Both the position numbers and the translations under genes were made by a program. From Bacteroidota bacterium (GTDB lineage: Bacteria; Bacteroidota; Bacteroidia; Bacteroidales; DTGW01), in NCBI GenBank assembly GCA_029550865.1, contig JAKPGM010000057.1:25710-89709 (forward strand): a stretch of DNA of 64,000 nt. The letters run 5' to 3'. How positions within the stretch are numbered: the first letter of the stretch is position 1; each line of letters begins with the position of its first letter. The notes beneath the pieces were generated by a model. It was not told where the DNA came from. It was given only the letters and a program-made list of their open reading frames with translations, and searched no databases. Shown piece after piece: positions 38,326-47,732 of this stretch.

Positions 38326-38356
38326 GGAAGCCTGTCTTTCGACAGGCTTCCTTTTT
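38326..38356 (+). terminator. intrinsic terminator of the glutamine synthetase gene
   Basis: GGAAGCCTGTC pairs perfectly with GACAGGCTTCC (11 bp, loop TTTC), followed by five T. The convergent gene ends four bases beyond. Confidence 0.93.
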
Positions 38357-38359
38357 GTT

Positions 38360-40390
38360 TTAAGTGAGACGAATCCCCATTATCGAGATATCATCGATTT
38401 GCTCCATCTCATCCTGCCAGATGAGGAATTTTTCAGTCAAAAAATACTTTTGTGCTTTAATAGGCAACTGCGAAGCCTCGGTAACGATTTGTTCGAAACG
38501 TGCCCGTCCTAACTTTTTCATAGCATCTCCCCCAAATTGGTCACAGTACCCATCGGATGAGAGATATAATGTATCGCCCGCTTGTAGATAGATAGTAATA
38601 GCCGAAAAAACATGTTCTTCCTGAAATGCAAACCCTATGGGCGTTTTATCAGGTGGCAAATAATATAAATGACTGTTACGACAAATCATGAGTGGAATAT
38701 TAGCCCCAGCATATTCTATTTTTCGGTCAGCAGGGAAATATATTAACATGGCTATATCCATTCCATCTTTACTTTCCGATTTTTCGTGTTGATGAAGGCT
38801 TTCTTTTACCTTTTTTCGTAGCTGTTCTAATATATCATTGGCCCCAATTGTCGGATTACCACTTACAATTTCATTGAGGTAAGCAAAACCAAGCATACTC
38901 ATAAAAGCACCAGGAACTCCATGGCCTGTACAATCGGCCAACGCTATAAATACCCTGTCGCTGGTACCAAATACCCAGTAAAAATCGCCGCTTACAACCT
39001 CCTTGGGCAGGTAGAGTACAAAAGATTCAGGGAGAAGGGTTTGCATGAGTGCTTCGGGGGGCAAAAGCGCCGATTGTATTTTGCTGGCATAGTTAATACT
39101 ATCGGTGATATTTTTTTTCTGAATTTCCAGAATCTGGTATGCCTTACGTTTTTGTATATACTCAATCAATCCAAAAATAAAAAAGACTATCACAATCAGA
39201 GTTGCTCCAGCCAGTATACGAGTAATGATCTTCTGATGTCGAATTGTTTCCAGTTGTTTTTGTAGAAGCAAATCTTTTTTCTCACTCTCATATTTCATTT
39301 GTAATTCGGCCACTTGTTCTGCCACCGCTGCATCATATAACGAATCTTTTGCCTGGCTCGCACTATCGAGGTAATCGTATGCCAATCGATAATCCTTCAA
39401 ATCCTTATAAATCTCGGCCAGCGTAATATAAGCATCCTTAATATCTTCCTTTGAATCGATAGCCTTAGCCAATCCAAGTGCCTGGTGTGCCAGCATTCGA
39501 GCCTTCTCATAGTTGCGCTTGACCGCATAAGTGGCAGCTATTTTTATCAACGCTTTGGTACTACCCGCCTCATCGTGTAGAAATGTATCAATAGCATATG
39601 ACTGGTAATAATAGTGAAGAGCTGAGTCATACTGCCTATTTTCAAAATATATTTCTCCAATATTGAACAAGGGTAAAGACATTTGGCGTTTGAGTTCTTT
39701 TTTTCTATATATTTCCAGGGCATGAGTAAAACTTTCGATTGCCTTGTGTTTATTTCCCTGATAATAATAGACGATACCAATATTATTCCACAGCAGCGCC
39801 ATTCCACTACTATCTTTTAATGCTTTGCGAATGCTGAGTGCTCTGTCGTAATACTGCAAGGCAAAGGGATAATTCTTCTGATAATAAAACACCAGCCCAA
39901 GATTTAGCAAAGATTTGGATAGTTGGAGAGAATCCTTTTGTTCGTCAAAGACACGAATAGCATTGGTTAAATAATGTGCAGCCTCAGAATAGTATCCTCT
40001 GTCGACCAGCACCGCACCCATATCATTGTAAGCCTTCCCCAATAATATTCCCCGATGATTACGCTCAAGCAATGCAATGGCCTTTTTTATTCTTTGTATG
40101 GCCTCATTATAGTTTCCCCGCTTTTTATAAAAATGTCCCTCCAACAAATAAGCGTGAGCTTGTGCCTCCAGATCATCATTTTTATTACCCAGCTCCAACA
40201 ATGCATTAATGTAAAAAAAACACTTCGTCGAATCCTTATCCTGATAATACTCAACCAGCGTTTTCAATGCGTCTTTTTTTTCCAGTATATTTCCAACCCT
40301 CACCTTTTGTTCCAGGCTGTCGACTGAAATACCATGTAATATCCCAACGAAAAGATGAAAAATACAATAAAATAATATCCCTTTCTTCAT
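38360..40390 (-). CDS. TPR-repeat membrane protein with SpoIIE/RsbU-type PP2C phosphatase domain
   Basis: The 676-residue protein starts with a signal peptide (MKKGILFYCIFHLFVGILHG). Seven or more TPR repeats follow in the periplasm (about 30-350; LLWNNIGIVYYYQGNKHKAI). Then come a coiled coil, one membrane helix (about 395-418) and a cytoplasmic PPM/SpoIIE phosphatase domain. Metal-binding motifs SGDFYWVF and LADCTGHGVPGAFMSMLG are intact, so it should be active. Such proteins dephosphorylate anti-anti-sigma-like partners or other signalling proteins; none is encoded nearby. Its start codon is exactly the ATG end of repeat copy B. Confidence 0.9.
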   Translation of the reverse strand: MKKGILFYCIFHLFVGILHGISVDSLEQKVRVGNILEKKDALKTLVEYYQDKDSTKCFFYINALLELGNKNDDLEAQAHAYLLEGHFYKKRGNYNEAIQRIKKAIALLERNHRGILLGKAYNDMGAVLVDRGYYSEAAHYLTNAIRVFDEQKDSLQLSKSLLNLGLVFYYQKNYPFALQYYDRALSIRKALKDSSGMALLWNNIGIVYYYQGNKHKAIESFTHALEIYRKKELKRQMSLPLFNIGEIYFENRQYDSALHYYYQSYAIDTFLHDEAGSTKALIKIAATYAVKRNYEKARMLAHQALGLAKAIDSKEDIKDAYITLAEIYKDLKDYRLAYDYLDSASQAKDSLYDAAVAEQVAELQMKYESEKKDLLLQKQLETIRHQKIITRILAGATLIVIVFFIFGLIEYIQKRKAYQILEIQKKNITDSINYASKIQSALLPPEALMQTLLPESFVLYLPKEVVSGDFYWVFGTSDRVFIALADCTGHGVPGAFMSMLGFAYLNEIVSGNPTIGANDILEQLRKKVKESLHQHEKSESKDGMDIAMLIYFPADRKIEYAGANIPLMICRNSHLYYLPPDKTPIGFAFQEEHVFSAITIYLQAGDTLYLSSDGYCDQFGGDAMKKLGRARFEQIVTEASQLPIKAQKYFLTEKFLIWQDEMEQIDDISIMGIRLT

Positions 40391-40526
40391 CCGAAAATAA
40401 TTTTAATTTTTTATATCGGTCAGAATAAACTCGCATGTGATATGTTTTGTGCTATAAAATCAAGCAGGTATGAGAAATTATTTTCATACTCGTTTGGAAA
40501 TACTGCTCTACATGCTCGTTTCATTC
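40388..40526 (-). repeat. 139-bp dispersed repeat, copy B, ending at a start codon
   Basis: On the minus strand the repeat ends TTTTCGGATG, and this ATG is the start codon of the TPR/PP2C gene. Nearly identical to copies C and D; the inner hairpin GTATGAGAA/TTTTCATAC is kept. The CATCCG arm opposite CGGATG has decayed here. Confidence 0.88.
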
Positions 40527-40784
40527 AAAAAATAATTGTTCTTCAGAATAGTCTTTCAGAAAGTCGGAATTTTTTTATGCGAACCATTGGTATTAAAATA
40601 CATGATGACTTTAGAACCAATTCGCTGCATAGTAGCTTATACAAATATAAAAAATAACCAGAATTTTGCCTCATCAAAATGGGATAATATCAGTACAACG
40701 AAGAAAAATGAAGTATCAGAAAAGTAAAAACGGTTTGGGTATATCATAAAATTCTATTAGGTTTGCAAGGCATTGAGACCTGGT
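40527..40784 (+). promoter_or_regulatory. dnaX upstream region with promoter
   Basis: TTTG at 40734-40737 and TAGGTTTGC at 40758-40766 are 20 bases apart, a near-perfect Bacteroidota promoter. Transcription should start about 10-12 bases before the dnaX ATG at 40785, giving a very short leader. No gene is seen between the repeat and the promoter. Confidence 0.8.
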
Positions 40785-42500
40785 ATGGAAAATTTTATTG
40801 TATCGGCCCGAAAATATCGGCCTACCACCTTTGATAGCGTGGTAGGGCAGGGTGCTATTACAGCAACGCTAAAAAATGCCATAAAAAATAATCATTTAGC
40901 CCAGGCCTATTTATTTTGTGGTCCCAGGGGGGTTGGAAAAACAACCTGTGCACGTATTTTTGCCAAAACCATCAACTGCCAATCGCTCACCCCAAATATT
41001 GAGCCCTGCAATCAATGCGAAAGTTGTATTTCCTTTAACGAGTCTCGTTCGTACAATGTCCATGAGCTGGATGCAGCCTCGAACAACTCGGTGGAAGATA
41101 TCCGTCAACTCATCGATAAAGTTCGTATTCCCCCTCCCATAGGTCGATACAGCGTTTACGTAATCGACGAGGTACATATGCTTTCGCAGGCAGCCTTCAA
41201 TGCTTTTCTAAAAACACTGGAAGAGCCTCCACGACATGCTATTTTTATTTTAGCTACAACCGAAAAACACAAAATTTTACCTACTATTCTTTCGCGCTGT
41301 CAGATTTACGACTTCAACCGAATCCAAATCAACGATATTGTCCAGTATCTTGCAAAAATTTCGAAAAACGAAGGAAACGAATACGACCTCGATGGACTTA
41401 ACATCATTGCCCAGAAAGCAGATGGGGCGTTACGCGACGCTCTTTCCATTTACGACCAGATTGTTAGCTTCTCGAATGGAAAGGTTACCTACGAAAATGT
41501 TATCCAAAGTCTGAATGTACTGGATTATGAATATTATTTCCGGTTGACAGAAGCTTTCCTTAAGGAAAATGTCCAGGAAGCCCTGATAATACTCGACGAA
41601 ATCCTTGCTAAAGGATTCAACATACCAAGCTTCCTAGAAGGATTGGGCAAACACATGCGCGACCTACTGATTGCCAAAGATAAGGCCACAATAAGGTTAC
41701 TGGAAGTAGGAGAAAATATTCGTAATAAATACCTGGCTCAAACTGCTAACTGTTCATTAGATTTTCTTTACGATAGTCTTGAGATATTAGCAGACTGCGA
41801 AATACATTTAAAGGAACGTAGAAATCAGCGTTTGTTTTTAGAAATCACCTTTGCGAAACTATGCCGGTTGGCCAATAAAAAAAAAACTCCAGTACCCATA
41901 GCTGAGACTACTGCCAATCCATCCGCGTCGACGCAAACAAAGCCAGCCGATAAACCACATCCTACTACGAATGCACCACAAACGAAATCAAATACTACAG
42001 CACCTTCACATCAAACCAGTATCTCCACACCATCCTTAAAAGAGATGCTAAGTAGCCTTCAACAAGGAAATAATTATTCTTCATCATCGAACACCAATAC
42101 GACTATCGTAAAAGAACCCCAAAACAAGCGAAACACACCATTCACTCCCGACCAATTATTAGCCGCTTACGAAAAATTTGTTGAAAACATTAAAAATACT
42201 CATTTGCGCTTTTACAGTGCCCTACACCAAACCCCTCAAATCGAAGAGGGCGGTATCCTTACAATTGAATTTCTAAATCAAACTGTTCTGGAAGATTTCC
42301 AGCAAGTACTTAAGCATGAGCTCCATAAATACCTATGCGATGAACTTTCAAACGATTATATTGTTATAAACGCCAGAATAGCAAGTGAAGAACATAGACC
42401 CAATATACCCTATACAGCCGAAGAACGACTGAAATACTTGATGAGTAAGAATAATGCAATAGGAAACCTACGACAACAGCTAAATTTAGATCTGGAATAA
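40785..42500 (+). CDS. dnaX: DNA polymerase III subunit gamma/tau
   Basis: DnaX is the ATPase of the clamp loader and ties it to the polymerase. The 571-residue protein begins MENFIVSARKYRPTTF, the family start; the TTG at 40773 is rejected. Walker A is GPRGVGKT at residues 46-53, followed by four cysteines of the zinc site (SLTPNIEPCNQCESC), the VIDEVHMLS box and the sensor SRC motif. After domain III a Thr/Pro/Ser-rich linker (about 375-440) leads to a tau-specific C-terminal domain. An A10 run (41877-41886) at codons 365-368 sits at the domain III/linker border. icd follows after 16 bases. Confidence 0.95.
   Translation: MENFIVSARKYRPTTFDSVVGQGAITATLKNAIKNNHLAQAYLFCGPRGVGKTTCARIFAKTINCQSLTPNIEPCNQCESCISFNESRSYNVHELDAASNNSVEDIRQLIDKVRIPPPIGRYSVYVIDEVHMLSQAAFNAFLKTLEEPPRHAIFILATTEKHKILPTILSRCQIYDFNRIQINDIVQYLAKISKNEGNEYDLDGLNIIAQKADGALRDALSIYDQIVSFSNGKVTYENVIQSLNVLDYEYYFRLTEAFLKENVQEALIILDEILAKGFNIPSFLEGLGKHMRDLLIAKDKATIRLLEVGENIRNKYLAQTANCSLDFLYDSLEILADCEIHLKERRNQRLFLEITFAKLCRLANKKKTPVPIAETTANPSASTQTKPADKPHPTTNAPQTKSNTTAPSHQTSISTPSLKEMLSSLQQGNNYSSSSNTNTTIVKEPQNKRNTPFTPDQLLAAYEKFVENIKNTHLRFYSALHQTPQIEEGGILTIEFLNQTVLEDFQQVLKHELHKYLCDELSNDYIVINARIASEEHRPNIPYTAEERLKYLMSKNNAIGNLRQQLNLDLE
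41877..41886 (+). other. A10 tract in dnaX (candidate slippage site)
   Basis: Ten consecutive A follow AAT at codon 364. Loss of one A gives Leu-Gln-Tyr-Pro then TAG. Gain of one A gives Asn-Ser-Ser-Thr-His-Ser then TGA. Either slip would end the protein at about 371-375 residues, keeping domains I-III and removing the tau part, as in the gamma form of other bacteria. Confidence 0.55.
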
Positions 42501-42516
42501 TTAAAACCAACATAAT

Positions 42517-43782
42517 ATGGCTGAAGAAAAAATTCGCATCGAGAATGGAAAACTAATTGTGCCGGATAATCCTATCATTCCATTCATTGAAGGCGATGGT
42601 ACAGGACCGGATATTTGGGCAGCATCGGTAAGGGTATTTGATGCAGCCGTGCAAAAAGCTTACGGAGGTAAACGAAAGATCTTCTGGAAAGAAGTTTATG
42701 CAGGCGAAAAAGCATTCCGCTTGAAAAACGACTGGTTACCCCAGGAAACTATCGATATCATTAAGGAACATCTTGTCGCTATAAAGGGACCGCTTACTAC
42801 CCCGGTTGGCGGAGGAATACGTTCGCTTAACGTGGCACTCCGGCAAATACTTGACCTATATGTGTGCCTTAGGCCCGTAAGATACTACAAAGGTGTTCCC
42901 TCGCCCGTCAAGGATCCCACTACTACCGACATGGTAATTTTCCGTGAAAATACCGAAGACATTTATGCAGGAATTGAATGGAATTTCGATACCCCAGAAG
43001 TAAAGAAAGTCATTAACTTTCTGCAGCAAGAGATGGGAGTGAAGAAGATTCGTTTCCCCGAGACCTCATCGATTGGCATAAAACCTGTATCGAAGGAAGG
43101 TTCGGAACGTTTGATTCGCGCCGCTATTGAATATGCCATCCGGTTTAAAAAACCTTCGGTCACCCTGGTTCATAAAGGAAACATTATGAAATTTACCGAA
43201 GGAATGTTTAAAAAATGGGGGTACGATCTGGCCGAGCGGGAATTCGCCAAAGAAACATTCACGTGGGCACAATACGATCGTATTGCAGAAGAAAAAGGAA
43301 AAGAAGCTGCCGACGAAGCCATGAAAAAAGCACTGGCCGAAGGAAAAATTATTATCAAGGATAGTATTGCAGATGCCTTCTTACAGCAAATTTTACTACG
43401 TCCTGCCGAATATTCGGTTATTGCCACCCTCAACCTGAATGGCGATTACATCTCCGATGCACTGGCAGCCATTGTGGGAGGTATTGGTATTGCCCCAGGA
43501 GCTAATATTAACTACCAGACCGGGCATGCCATTTTTGAAGCTACCCACGGCACAGCACCCAAATATGCCGGACAGGACAAGGTTAATCCCGGTTCGGTTA
43601 TTTTGTCGGGGGTAATGATGCTCGAATACATGGGCTGGCAGGAAGCTGCCGACCTGATTGTTAAGGGGCTGGAAGCTGCCATTCAAAAGAAAAGAGTTAC
43701 CTACGATTTTAAACGCCTGATGGAAGGGGCTACCCTTCTTAAATGTTCGGAATTTGGCACCGAAATTATCCAGAACATGTAA
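42517..43782 (+). CDS. icd: isocitrate dehydrogenase, NADP-type
   Basis: This 421-residue enzyme oxidises isocitrate to 2-oxoglutarate in the TCA cycle. Motifs include [14 protein letters not shown], the phosphorylatable/substrate loop [48 protein letters not shown] and the C-terminal NADP-binding block [13 protein letters not shown]. The E. coli-type length and sequence favour NADP over NAD. It is 16 bases after dnaX and probably cotranscribed. Its terminator lies inside the convergent methyltransferase gene, whose stop is only three bases away. Confidence 0.95.
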   Translation: MAEEKIRIENGKLIVPDNPIIPFIEGDGTGPDIWAASVRVFDAAVQKAYGGKRKIFWKEVYAGEKAFRLKNDWLPQETIDIIKEHLVAIKGPLTTPVGGGIRSLNVALRQILDLYVCLRPVRYYKGVPSPVKDPTTTDMVIFRENTEDIYAGIEWNFDTPEVKKVINFLQQEMGVKKIRFPETSSIGIKPVSKEGSERLIRAAIEYAIRFKKPSVTLVHKGNIMKFTEGMFKKWGYDLAEREFAKETFTWAQYDRIAEEKGKEAADEAMKKALAEGKIIIKDSIADAFLQQILLRPAEYSVIATLNLNGDYISDALAAIVGGIGIAPGANINYQTGHAIFEATHGTAPKYAGQDKVNPGSVILSGVMMLEYMGWQEAADLIVKGLEAAIQKKRVTYDFKRLMEGATLLKCSEFGTEIIQNM

Positions 43783-43785
43783 ATA

Positions 43786-44493
43786 CTACCCTTTTTTAAG
43801 TAGAAATATAGCCGGATGTTTATGAATGTCCGGCTTATTTTTTTGCCACTCCCGAATCGACTGCGTAACAATACGCTGCGAGGGCAATGTAAGATCGCTT
43901 GCAATGCACAAAAGTGTATCGGGATGAGCTGTTTGAACTACATCCTCGAAAAGCTGTAGATTACGATAGGGCGTTTCCATAAAGCATTGGGTTTGATTCT
44001 CCATCCATGAACGATGTTCGAGCTGACGAATAACTTTTTGTCTTTCACGCCTATCAACAGGTAGGTAACCCACGAAGGCAAAATTCTGCCCATTGAGCCC
44101 CGAAGCCATCAAGGCCAGTAGAATGGAGGATGGACCAATCAATGGCTTAACCTCAATACCATGTATATGTGCCTGCCTTACCAGCAACGACCCAGGATCG
44201 GCTACACAGGGCACACCCGCCTCAGATAGTACCCCAACAGACTCGCCTTTCAAACAGGGTGCAAGATAATTACCGATATCGGTCACTGGCGTATGCTCGT
44301 TCAGCTCAAAAAAAATCAATTCTTCCATCGAACGTTGAGGACAGACCCGCTTGATAAAACGCCGGGCTGTCTTTAGCTCTTCCACCACAAAATAGCGTAA
44401 ACTCTCAATAAGCACTATGTTATAATGTGGAAAAACCGCTTCAACCTCTTCATGACCCAGAAAGGTGGGAATTAGATACAGATGTCCCTGCAT
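43786..44493 (-). CDS. RsmI-like SAM-dependent methyltransferase (tetrapyrrole methylase fold)
   Basis: The 235-residue protein has the RsmI/YraL family signature VGVLSEAGVPCVADPGSLLV and PLIGPSSILLALMASGLNGQ, with FMETPYRN near the C-terminus. RsmI methylates the 2'-hydroxyl of C1402 in 16S rRNA. This copy lacks the usual N-terminal LYVVATPIGN block, having LYLIPTFLG instead. It is therefore probably the RsmI-related paralogue many Bacteroidota carry; its target is unproven. Its start codon is the ATG end of a truncated copy of the 139-bp repeat. Confidence 0.85.
   Translation of the reverse strand: MQGHLYLIPTFLGHEEVEAVFPHYNIVLIESLRYFVVEELKTARRFIKRVCPQRSMEELIFFELNEHTPVTDIGNYLAPCLKGESVGVLSEAGVPCVADPGSLLVRQAHIHGIEVKPLIGPSSILLALMASGLNGQNFAFVGYLPVDRRERQKVIRQLEHRSWMENQTQCFMETPYRNLQLFEDVVQTAHPDTLLCIASDLTLPSQRIVTQSIREWQKNKPDIHKHPAIFLLKKG
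43810..43844 (+). terminator. icd terminator embedded in the convergent methyltransferase gene
   Basis: AGCCGGATGTT pairs with AATGTCCGGCT (11 bp with two G-T wobbles, loop TATG), followed by TTATTTTTTT on the plus strand. It lies wholly inside codons for the last 15-20 residues of the minus-strand methyltransferase gene. Confidence 0.85.
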
Positions 44494-44581
44494 TTGAAAT
44501 TGTTTTTAAGTATTGTGGTCAAACAGAACCCGCTTGTAAAAATATTGACCCTAAAATTAAGCAGGTATAAGAAATTATTAT
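44491..44581 (-). repeat. 139-bp dispersed repeat, truncated copy C', ending at a start codon
   Basis: About 90 bases align with the ATG half of the repeat, with many substitutions but few gaps: GGTC, AGAAC-CGC-TGTAA and TAAAATTAAGCAGGTAT are shared with copy C. The CAT at 44491-44493 is the start codon of the RsmI-like gene. It abuts full copy C in direct orientation. Confidence 0.7.
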
Positions 44582-44720
44582 TATCCGAAAATAATTTTAA
44601 TTTTTTAAAGCGGTCGGATAGAACTCGCATGTAATATGTTTTGTGATGTAAAATCAAGCAAGTATGAAAAATTATTCTCATTCTCGTTTGTGAATGCTGC
44701 TATACATGCTCGTTTCATTC
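44582..44720 (-). repeat. 139-bp dispersed repeat, copy C
   Basis: A full copy, almost identical to B and D, in tandem behind C'. Its start-codon position reads ATA on the minus strand. The arm pair is TATCCG (44582-44587) with CGGATA (44615-44620), a compensated change relative to CATCCG/CGGATG in copy D. Confidence 0.88.
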
Positions 44721-45191
44721 GAAAGTAATTTGGTTTAACATCACTTTTTTTGGAAAGTTACTTAAAAATCTCCAATCACCCGCCCAATGCAGCAGTGGAT
44801 TTTCTTTCGATATCTCTTGCTCTTCTTTTCAAGTACTTGCATACACAGAACAATCGATAATATTTCGGAACTAATTATCAGGTCACTGGAGGAAAGCTTG
44901 TTCTTGCAGTTATGTAAAGGCTGCGGACTGCATGTTGTTTGCAACAGGTACATCCAAAATTAATTTGTAAATTTGGTTCTACCAAATAGAGGGTTAAGAT
45001 ACAGGATGACAAGGAATTTGTCCTAAACCTTTTTTTAAATGTCCAGAAAACAGGGTGTTAAACCATGTTTTGATAAAAATGTGTTTAACTTTTTTCGGGG
45101 TAATTTACCAGCAATGGGATAAAAAACATATTGGTCAACGCTTATATAGGTATTATATAAAAGCCAATAATTCATTCTAAAAACCATTAAC
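44721..45191. other. intergenic region without supported gene
   Basis: About 470 bases precede the DUF4256 gene. A 63-codon minus-strand frame (44762-44953) has no recognisable features and is not called. A weak hairpin GACAA/TTGTC with T-rich tail lies near 45020-45050. No clear promoter match is found. Confidence 0.4.
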
Positions 45192-45740
45192 ATGATTTCA
45201 GCTGAACAAAAAGAAGAATTGCTAAAAAAACTCCGCCAACGCTTTGGAGCAAATATGCACAGGCATAAGGATATTCACTGGGAAGATGTGGTGCAACGTC
45301 TTATCAATCGTCCCGACAAGCTTTGGTCGCTCTGGCAAATGGAACAAACCGGCGGAGAGCCCGATGTAGTGGAATATGACGCTCAACATGAGGTATACCT
45401 TTTTATGGATTGTTCGGCAGAGAGTCCGACGGGTCGACGCAGCCTTTGCTATGACCGGCAGGCCTGGGAAGTAAGAAAAGCCAATAAACCCACAGGTAAC
45501 GCCATCGACATGGCAGCCGATATGGGCATTGAAATTTTGACCGAGCAGGAATATCGTTATCTTCAGCAATTCGGTAATTTTGATTCTAAAACCTCCAGCT
45601 GGCTTAAAACTCCTGATAATATTCGTAAATTGGGTGGTGCTTTATTTGGCGACCGTCGTTACGATACCGTATTTATTTACCACAATGGAGCCGAATCGTA
45701 TTATGCTGCCCGTGGTTTCAGAGGTAAATTGGAGGTGTAA
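45192..45740 (+). CDS. DUF4256 family protein
   Basis: The 182-residue cytoplasmic protein has no signal or membrane segment. Features are WEDVVQRLINRPDKLWSLWQMEQTGGEPDVV, MDCSAESPTGRRSLCYDR, and FDSKTSSWLKTPDNIRKLGGALFGDRR, which fit DUF4256 over its full length. Function is unknown in the family. It stands alone between the repeat-bearing region and a convergent polysaccharide operon. Confidence 0.85.
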   Translation: MISAEQKEELLKKLRQRFGANMHRHKDIHWEDVVQRLINRPDKLWSLWQMEQTGGEPDVVEYDAQHEVYLFMDCSAESPTGRRSLCYDRQAWEVRKANKPTGNAIDMAADMGIEILTEQEYRYLQQFGNFDSKTSSWLKTPDNIRKLGGALFGDRRYDTVFIYHNGAESYYAARGFRGKLEV

Positions 45741-45762
45741 TTAACTCCCCAGGGAAGGACAA

Positions 45763-47709
45763 TTACTCACAACCCTTTCGTAGGGTAAGGCAATTGTCAA
45801 TCATACGGTTCTTGTATTGCTGTATGAAGGCTTTAATTAAATCGGTCATTTCCCGATCTACAGCGGGATCTTTTCCCAGAAGATCGTGTTGTAAAAGTGA
45901 ATCACGCCGAAAGTCATATAAATGTAAGGCCTGGGTTCCATTAAATTCTATCATGTAATTCTTATGGTATAACCGATATACACCATTCAAATAATTTACG
46001 GCAAACTTATTTGCATAGGAAGTATCGAACAAATCTTGTCCAAAAGCAAAATAGGGTTTACTATACCCCAGATAGTGCATAATGGTAGGCAGGATGTCGA
46101 TTTGTTGAGCCACCAAAAGGGTATCAATGCCTCGGAGTTTACTGCCTGGCTGAAAAAATATTATTGGTACCGAAAAATAACCAATAGGATTTTTAAACTC
46201 CTCGCGTTGATTGAGGCTTACATGGTCGGCTGTAATGACGAAAAGTGTATTTCGATACCAGGGCATACGCGAAGCAGTATGGAAAAAACGACGGATGGCA
46301 TAATCGGTATATTCAATGCAGCGCTGTAAAGGAAAATCGACCGACTTAAACACGCTGTCGTACCGTTTGGGAAGTACAAAAGGATGGTGCGAGGTGACTG
46401 TAAAAACCGACGCCATAAAAGGTTGTCGAAAAGTATCGAGCGTATTTGCCATAAACTGCAGAAACTCCTCGTCCCAAATTCCCCATGTACCATCAAAATC
46501 CTTATCGTTATTATATTCATTCTTACCGTAGTACTCGTCGAAGCCTGCCAAACGGCTAAATGCCAGAAAGCCCATCGAGCCATTGGGCGCCCCATGAAAA
46601 AATGCAGACTTGTATCCCATTGGCTTGAGTAGGTTCGGCAACGTTGTCATGTGATTGTTATAATACGACGATAGCACAAAAGGTGATTCAATAGCAGGTA
46701 TTGAAGCCAGTATCGAAGGCATTGCATCTATGGATTTTCGACCATTGGCAAATGAGTATTTAAATGTATAACCTACATCTACCAGCGAGTCGAGAAAAGG
46801 ACAATAACCTTTGTATGCACCGTTATCGAGATAGGGATAAAAACGACCAACAAATTCCTTGTTCAGACTTTCGACTATTATTACGACCACATTCAATGGC
46901 TTAAACTGAGTCGTATCTGTAGGAGTGTGAATAGGATTATAAATTTCCCTTAAAACATCATTGGAAAAATATTGTTGACGGGCAAAATGTGCTCCCTCTG
47001 TGCTGCGAATAAGGCAAAACGGCGTATTAAGCACAATAGCCATTTCGTTTGGATGATTAACATATTCGCCTGCATTACTCATGGTAATAGGACGAGTACT
47101 ATGCTTAAAATCGCCCCGAATACCGCCAATAGTCAAAACAATTGTAATCAGAGCAAGGGCAGTATGATATGGATAATACCACAGCTTATTTTTCGGAAAG
47201 GGGGAAGAAAAAGTTGCCCGATTATAGAGCCACACCATCAACCATAAGCTTAAAATATATAAAAGGGTGATATACCAATACTCAAATACGAATCTTACAA
47301 ACAACCCTGGAAGATTGGTTTCGTGTTTAAACTGGTCGAAAATAGAAATGGTGGTTCGTTCGAGCACAAAATCGTAATAGGGGATGTCGATGAAATTGGT
47401 CATCAGGGCAATTCCATTGGTAATAAAAAATATATACTTTAACACTTTCTGATAAGTGGGACGATGTCGAAAGCGAAAAGGAATGATACTCAAAGCAATA
47501 AATAACAGATTGGTATACAGAATCGCTGTAGTATCGAACTTTAGTCCTCCCATGAAAATAATAAGCAATCGTGACAAGCTGATATCGAAATGCCCCGCAT
47601 TATAAACATAAAAAATGAGCCGACTGAGAGTGAAGAGGAGATAGATAATAAGAATGCGATATAATAATAATAAATAAATATCTATTTTTATTTTAATACT
47701 TTTGCTCAT
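45763..47709 (-). CDS. LtaS/MdoB-like membrane phosphoglycerol-type transferase (alkaline phosphatase superfamily)
   Basis: The 648-residue protein has five N-terminal membrane helices (to about residue 190) and a periplasmic sulfatase-fold domain. It shows the first metal site (VVVIIVESLNKEF), a likely nucleophile in FANGRKSIDAMPSILASIP (Ser in place of Thr), SAFFHGAPNGSMGF, and the second metal site ITADHVSLN. Such enzymes transfer phosphoglycerol or phosphoethanolamine groups to glycans or lipids. It is last in the wecC-wecB-glycosyltransferase operon (23-base gap), so it may decorate that polysaccharide. Confidence 0.88.
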   Translation of the reverse strand: MSKSIKIKIDIYLLLLYRILIIYLLFTLSRLIFYVYNAGHFDISLSRLLIIFMGGLKFDTTAILYTNLLFIALSIIPFRFRHRPTYQKVLKYIFFITNGIALMTNFIDIPYYDFVLERTTISIFDQFKHETNLPGLFVRFVFEYWYITLLYILSLWLMVWLYNRATFSSPFPKNKLWYYPYHTALALITIVLTIGGIRGDFKHSTRPITMSNAGEYVNHPNEMAIVLNTPFCLIRSTEGAHFARQQYFSNDVLREIYNPIHTPTDTTQFKPLNVVVIIVESLNKEFVGRFYPYLDNGAYKGYCPFLDSLVDVGYTFKYSFANGRKSIDAMPSILASIPAIESPFVLSSYYNNHMTTLPNLLKPMGYKSAFFHGAPNGSMGFLAFSRLAGFDEYYGKNEYNNDKDFDGTWGIWDEEFLQFMANTLDTFRQPFMASVFTVTSHHPFVLPKRYDSVFKSVDFPLQRCIEYTDYAIRRFFHTASRMPWYRNTLFVITADHVSLNQREEFKNPIGYFSVPIIFFQPGSKLRGIDTLLVAQQIDILPTIMHYLGYSKPYFAFGQDLFDTSYANKFAVNYLNGVYRLYHKNYMIEFNGTQALHLYDFRRDSLLQHDLLGKDPAVDREMTDLIKAFIQQYKNRMIDNCLTLRKGCE

Positions 47710-47732
47710 GGATACAACATTTTTAAACCAAC

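Noticed and set aside
40251..40436. 61-codon frame beginning in repeat copy B
   Set aside because: Its first 16 codons come from the repeat and the rest is the TPR/PP2C gene read in another frame.
44762..44953. 63-codon minus-strand open frame between copy C and the DUF4256 gene
   Set aside because: No signal, domain or upstream signal, and the composition looks like translated A/T-rich noise.
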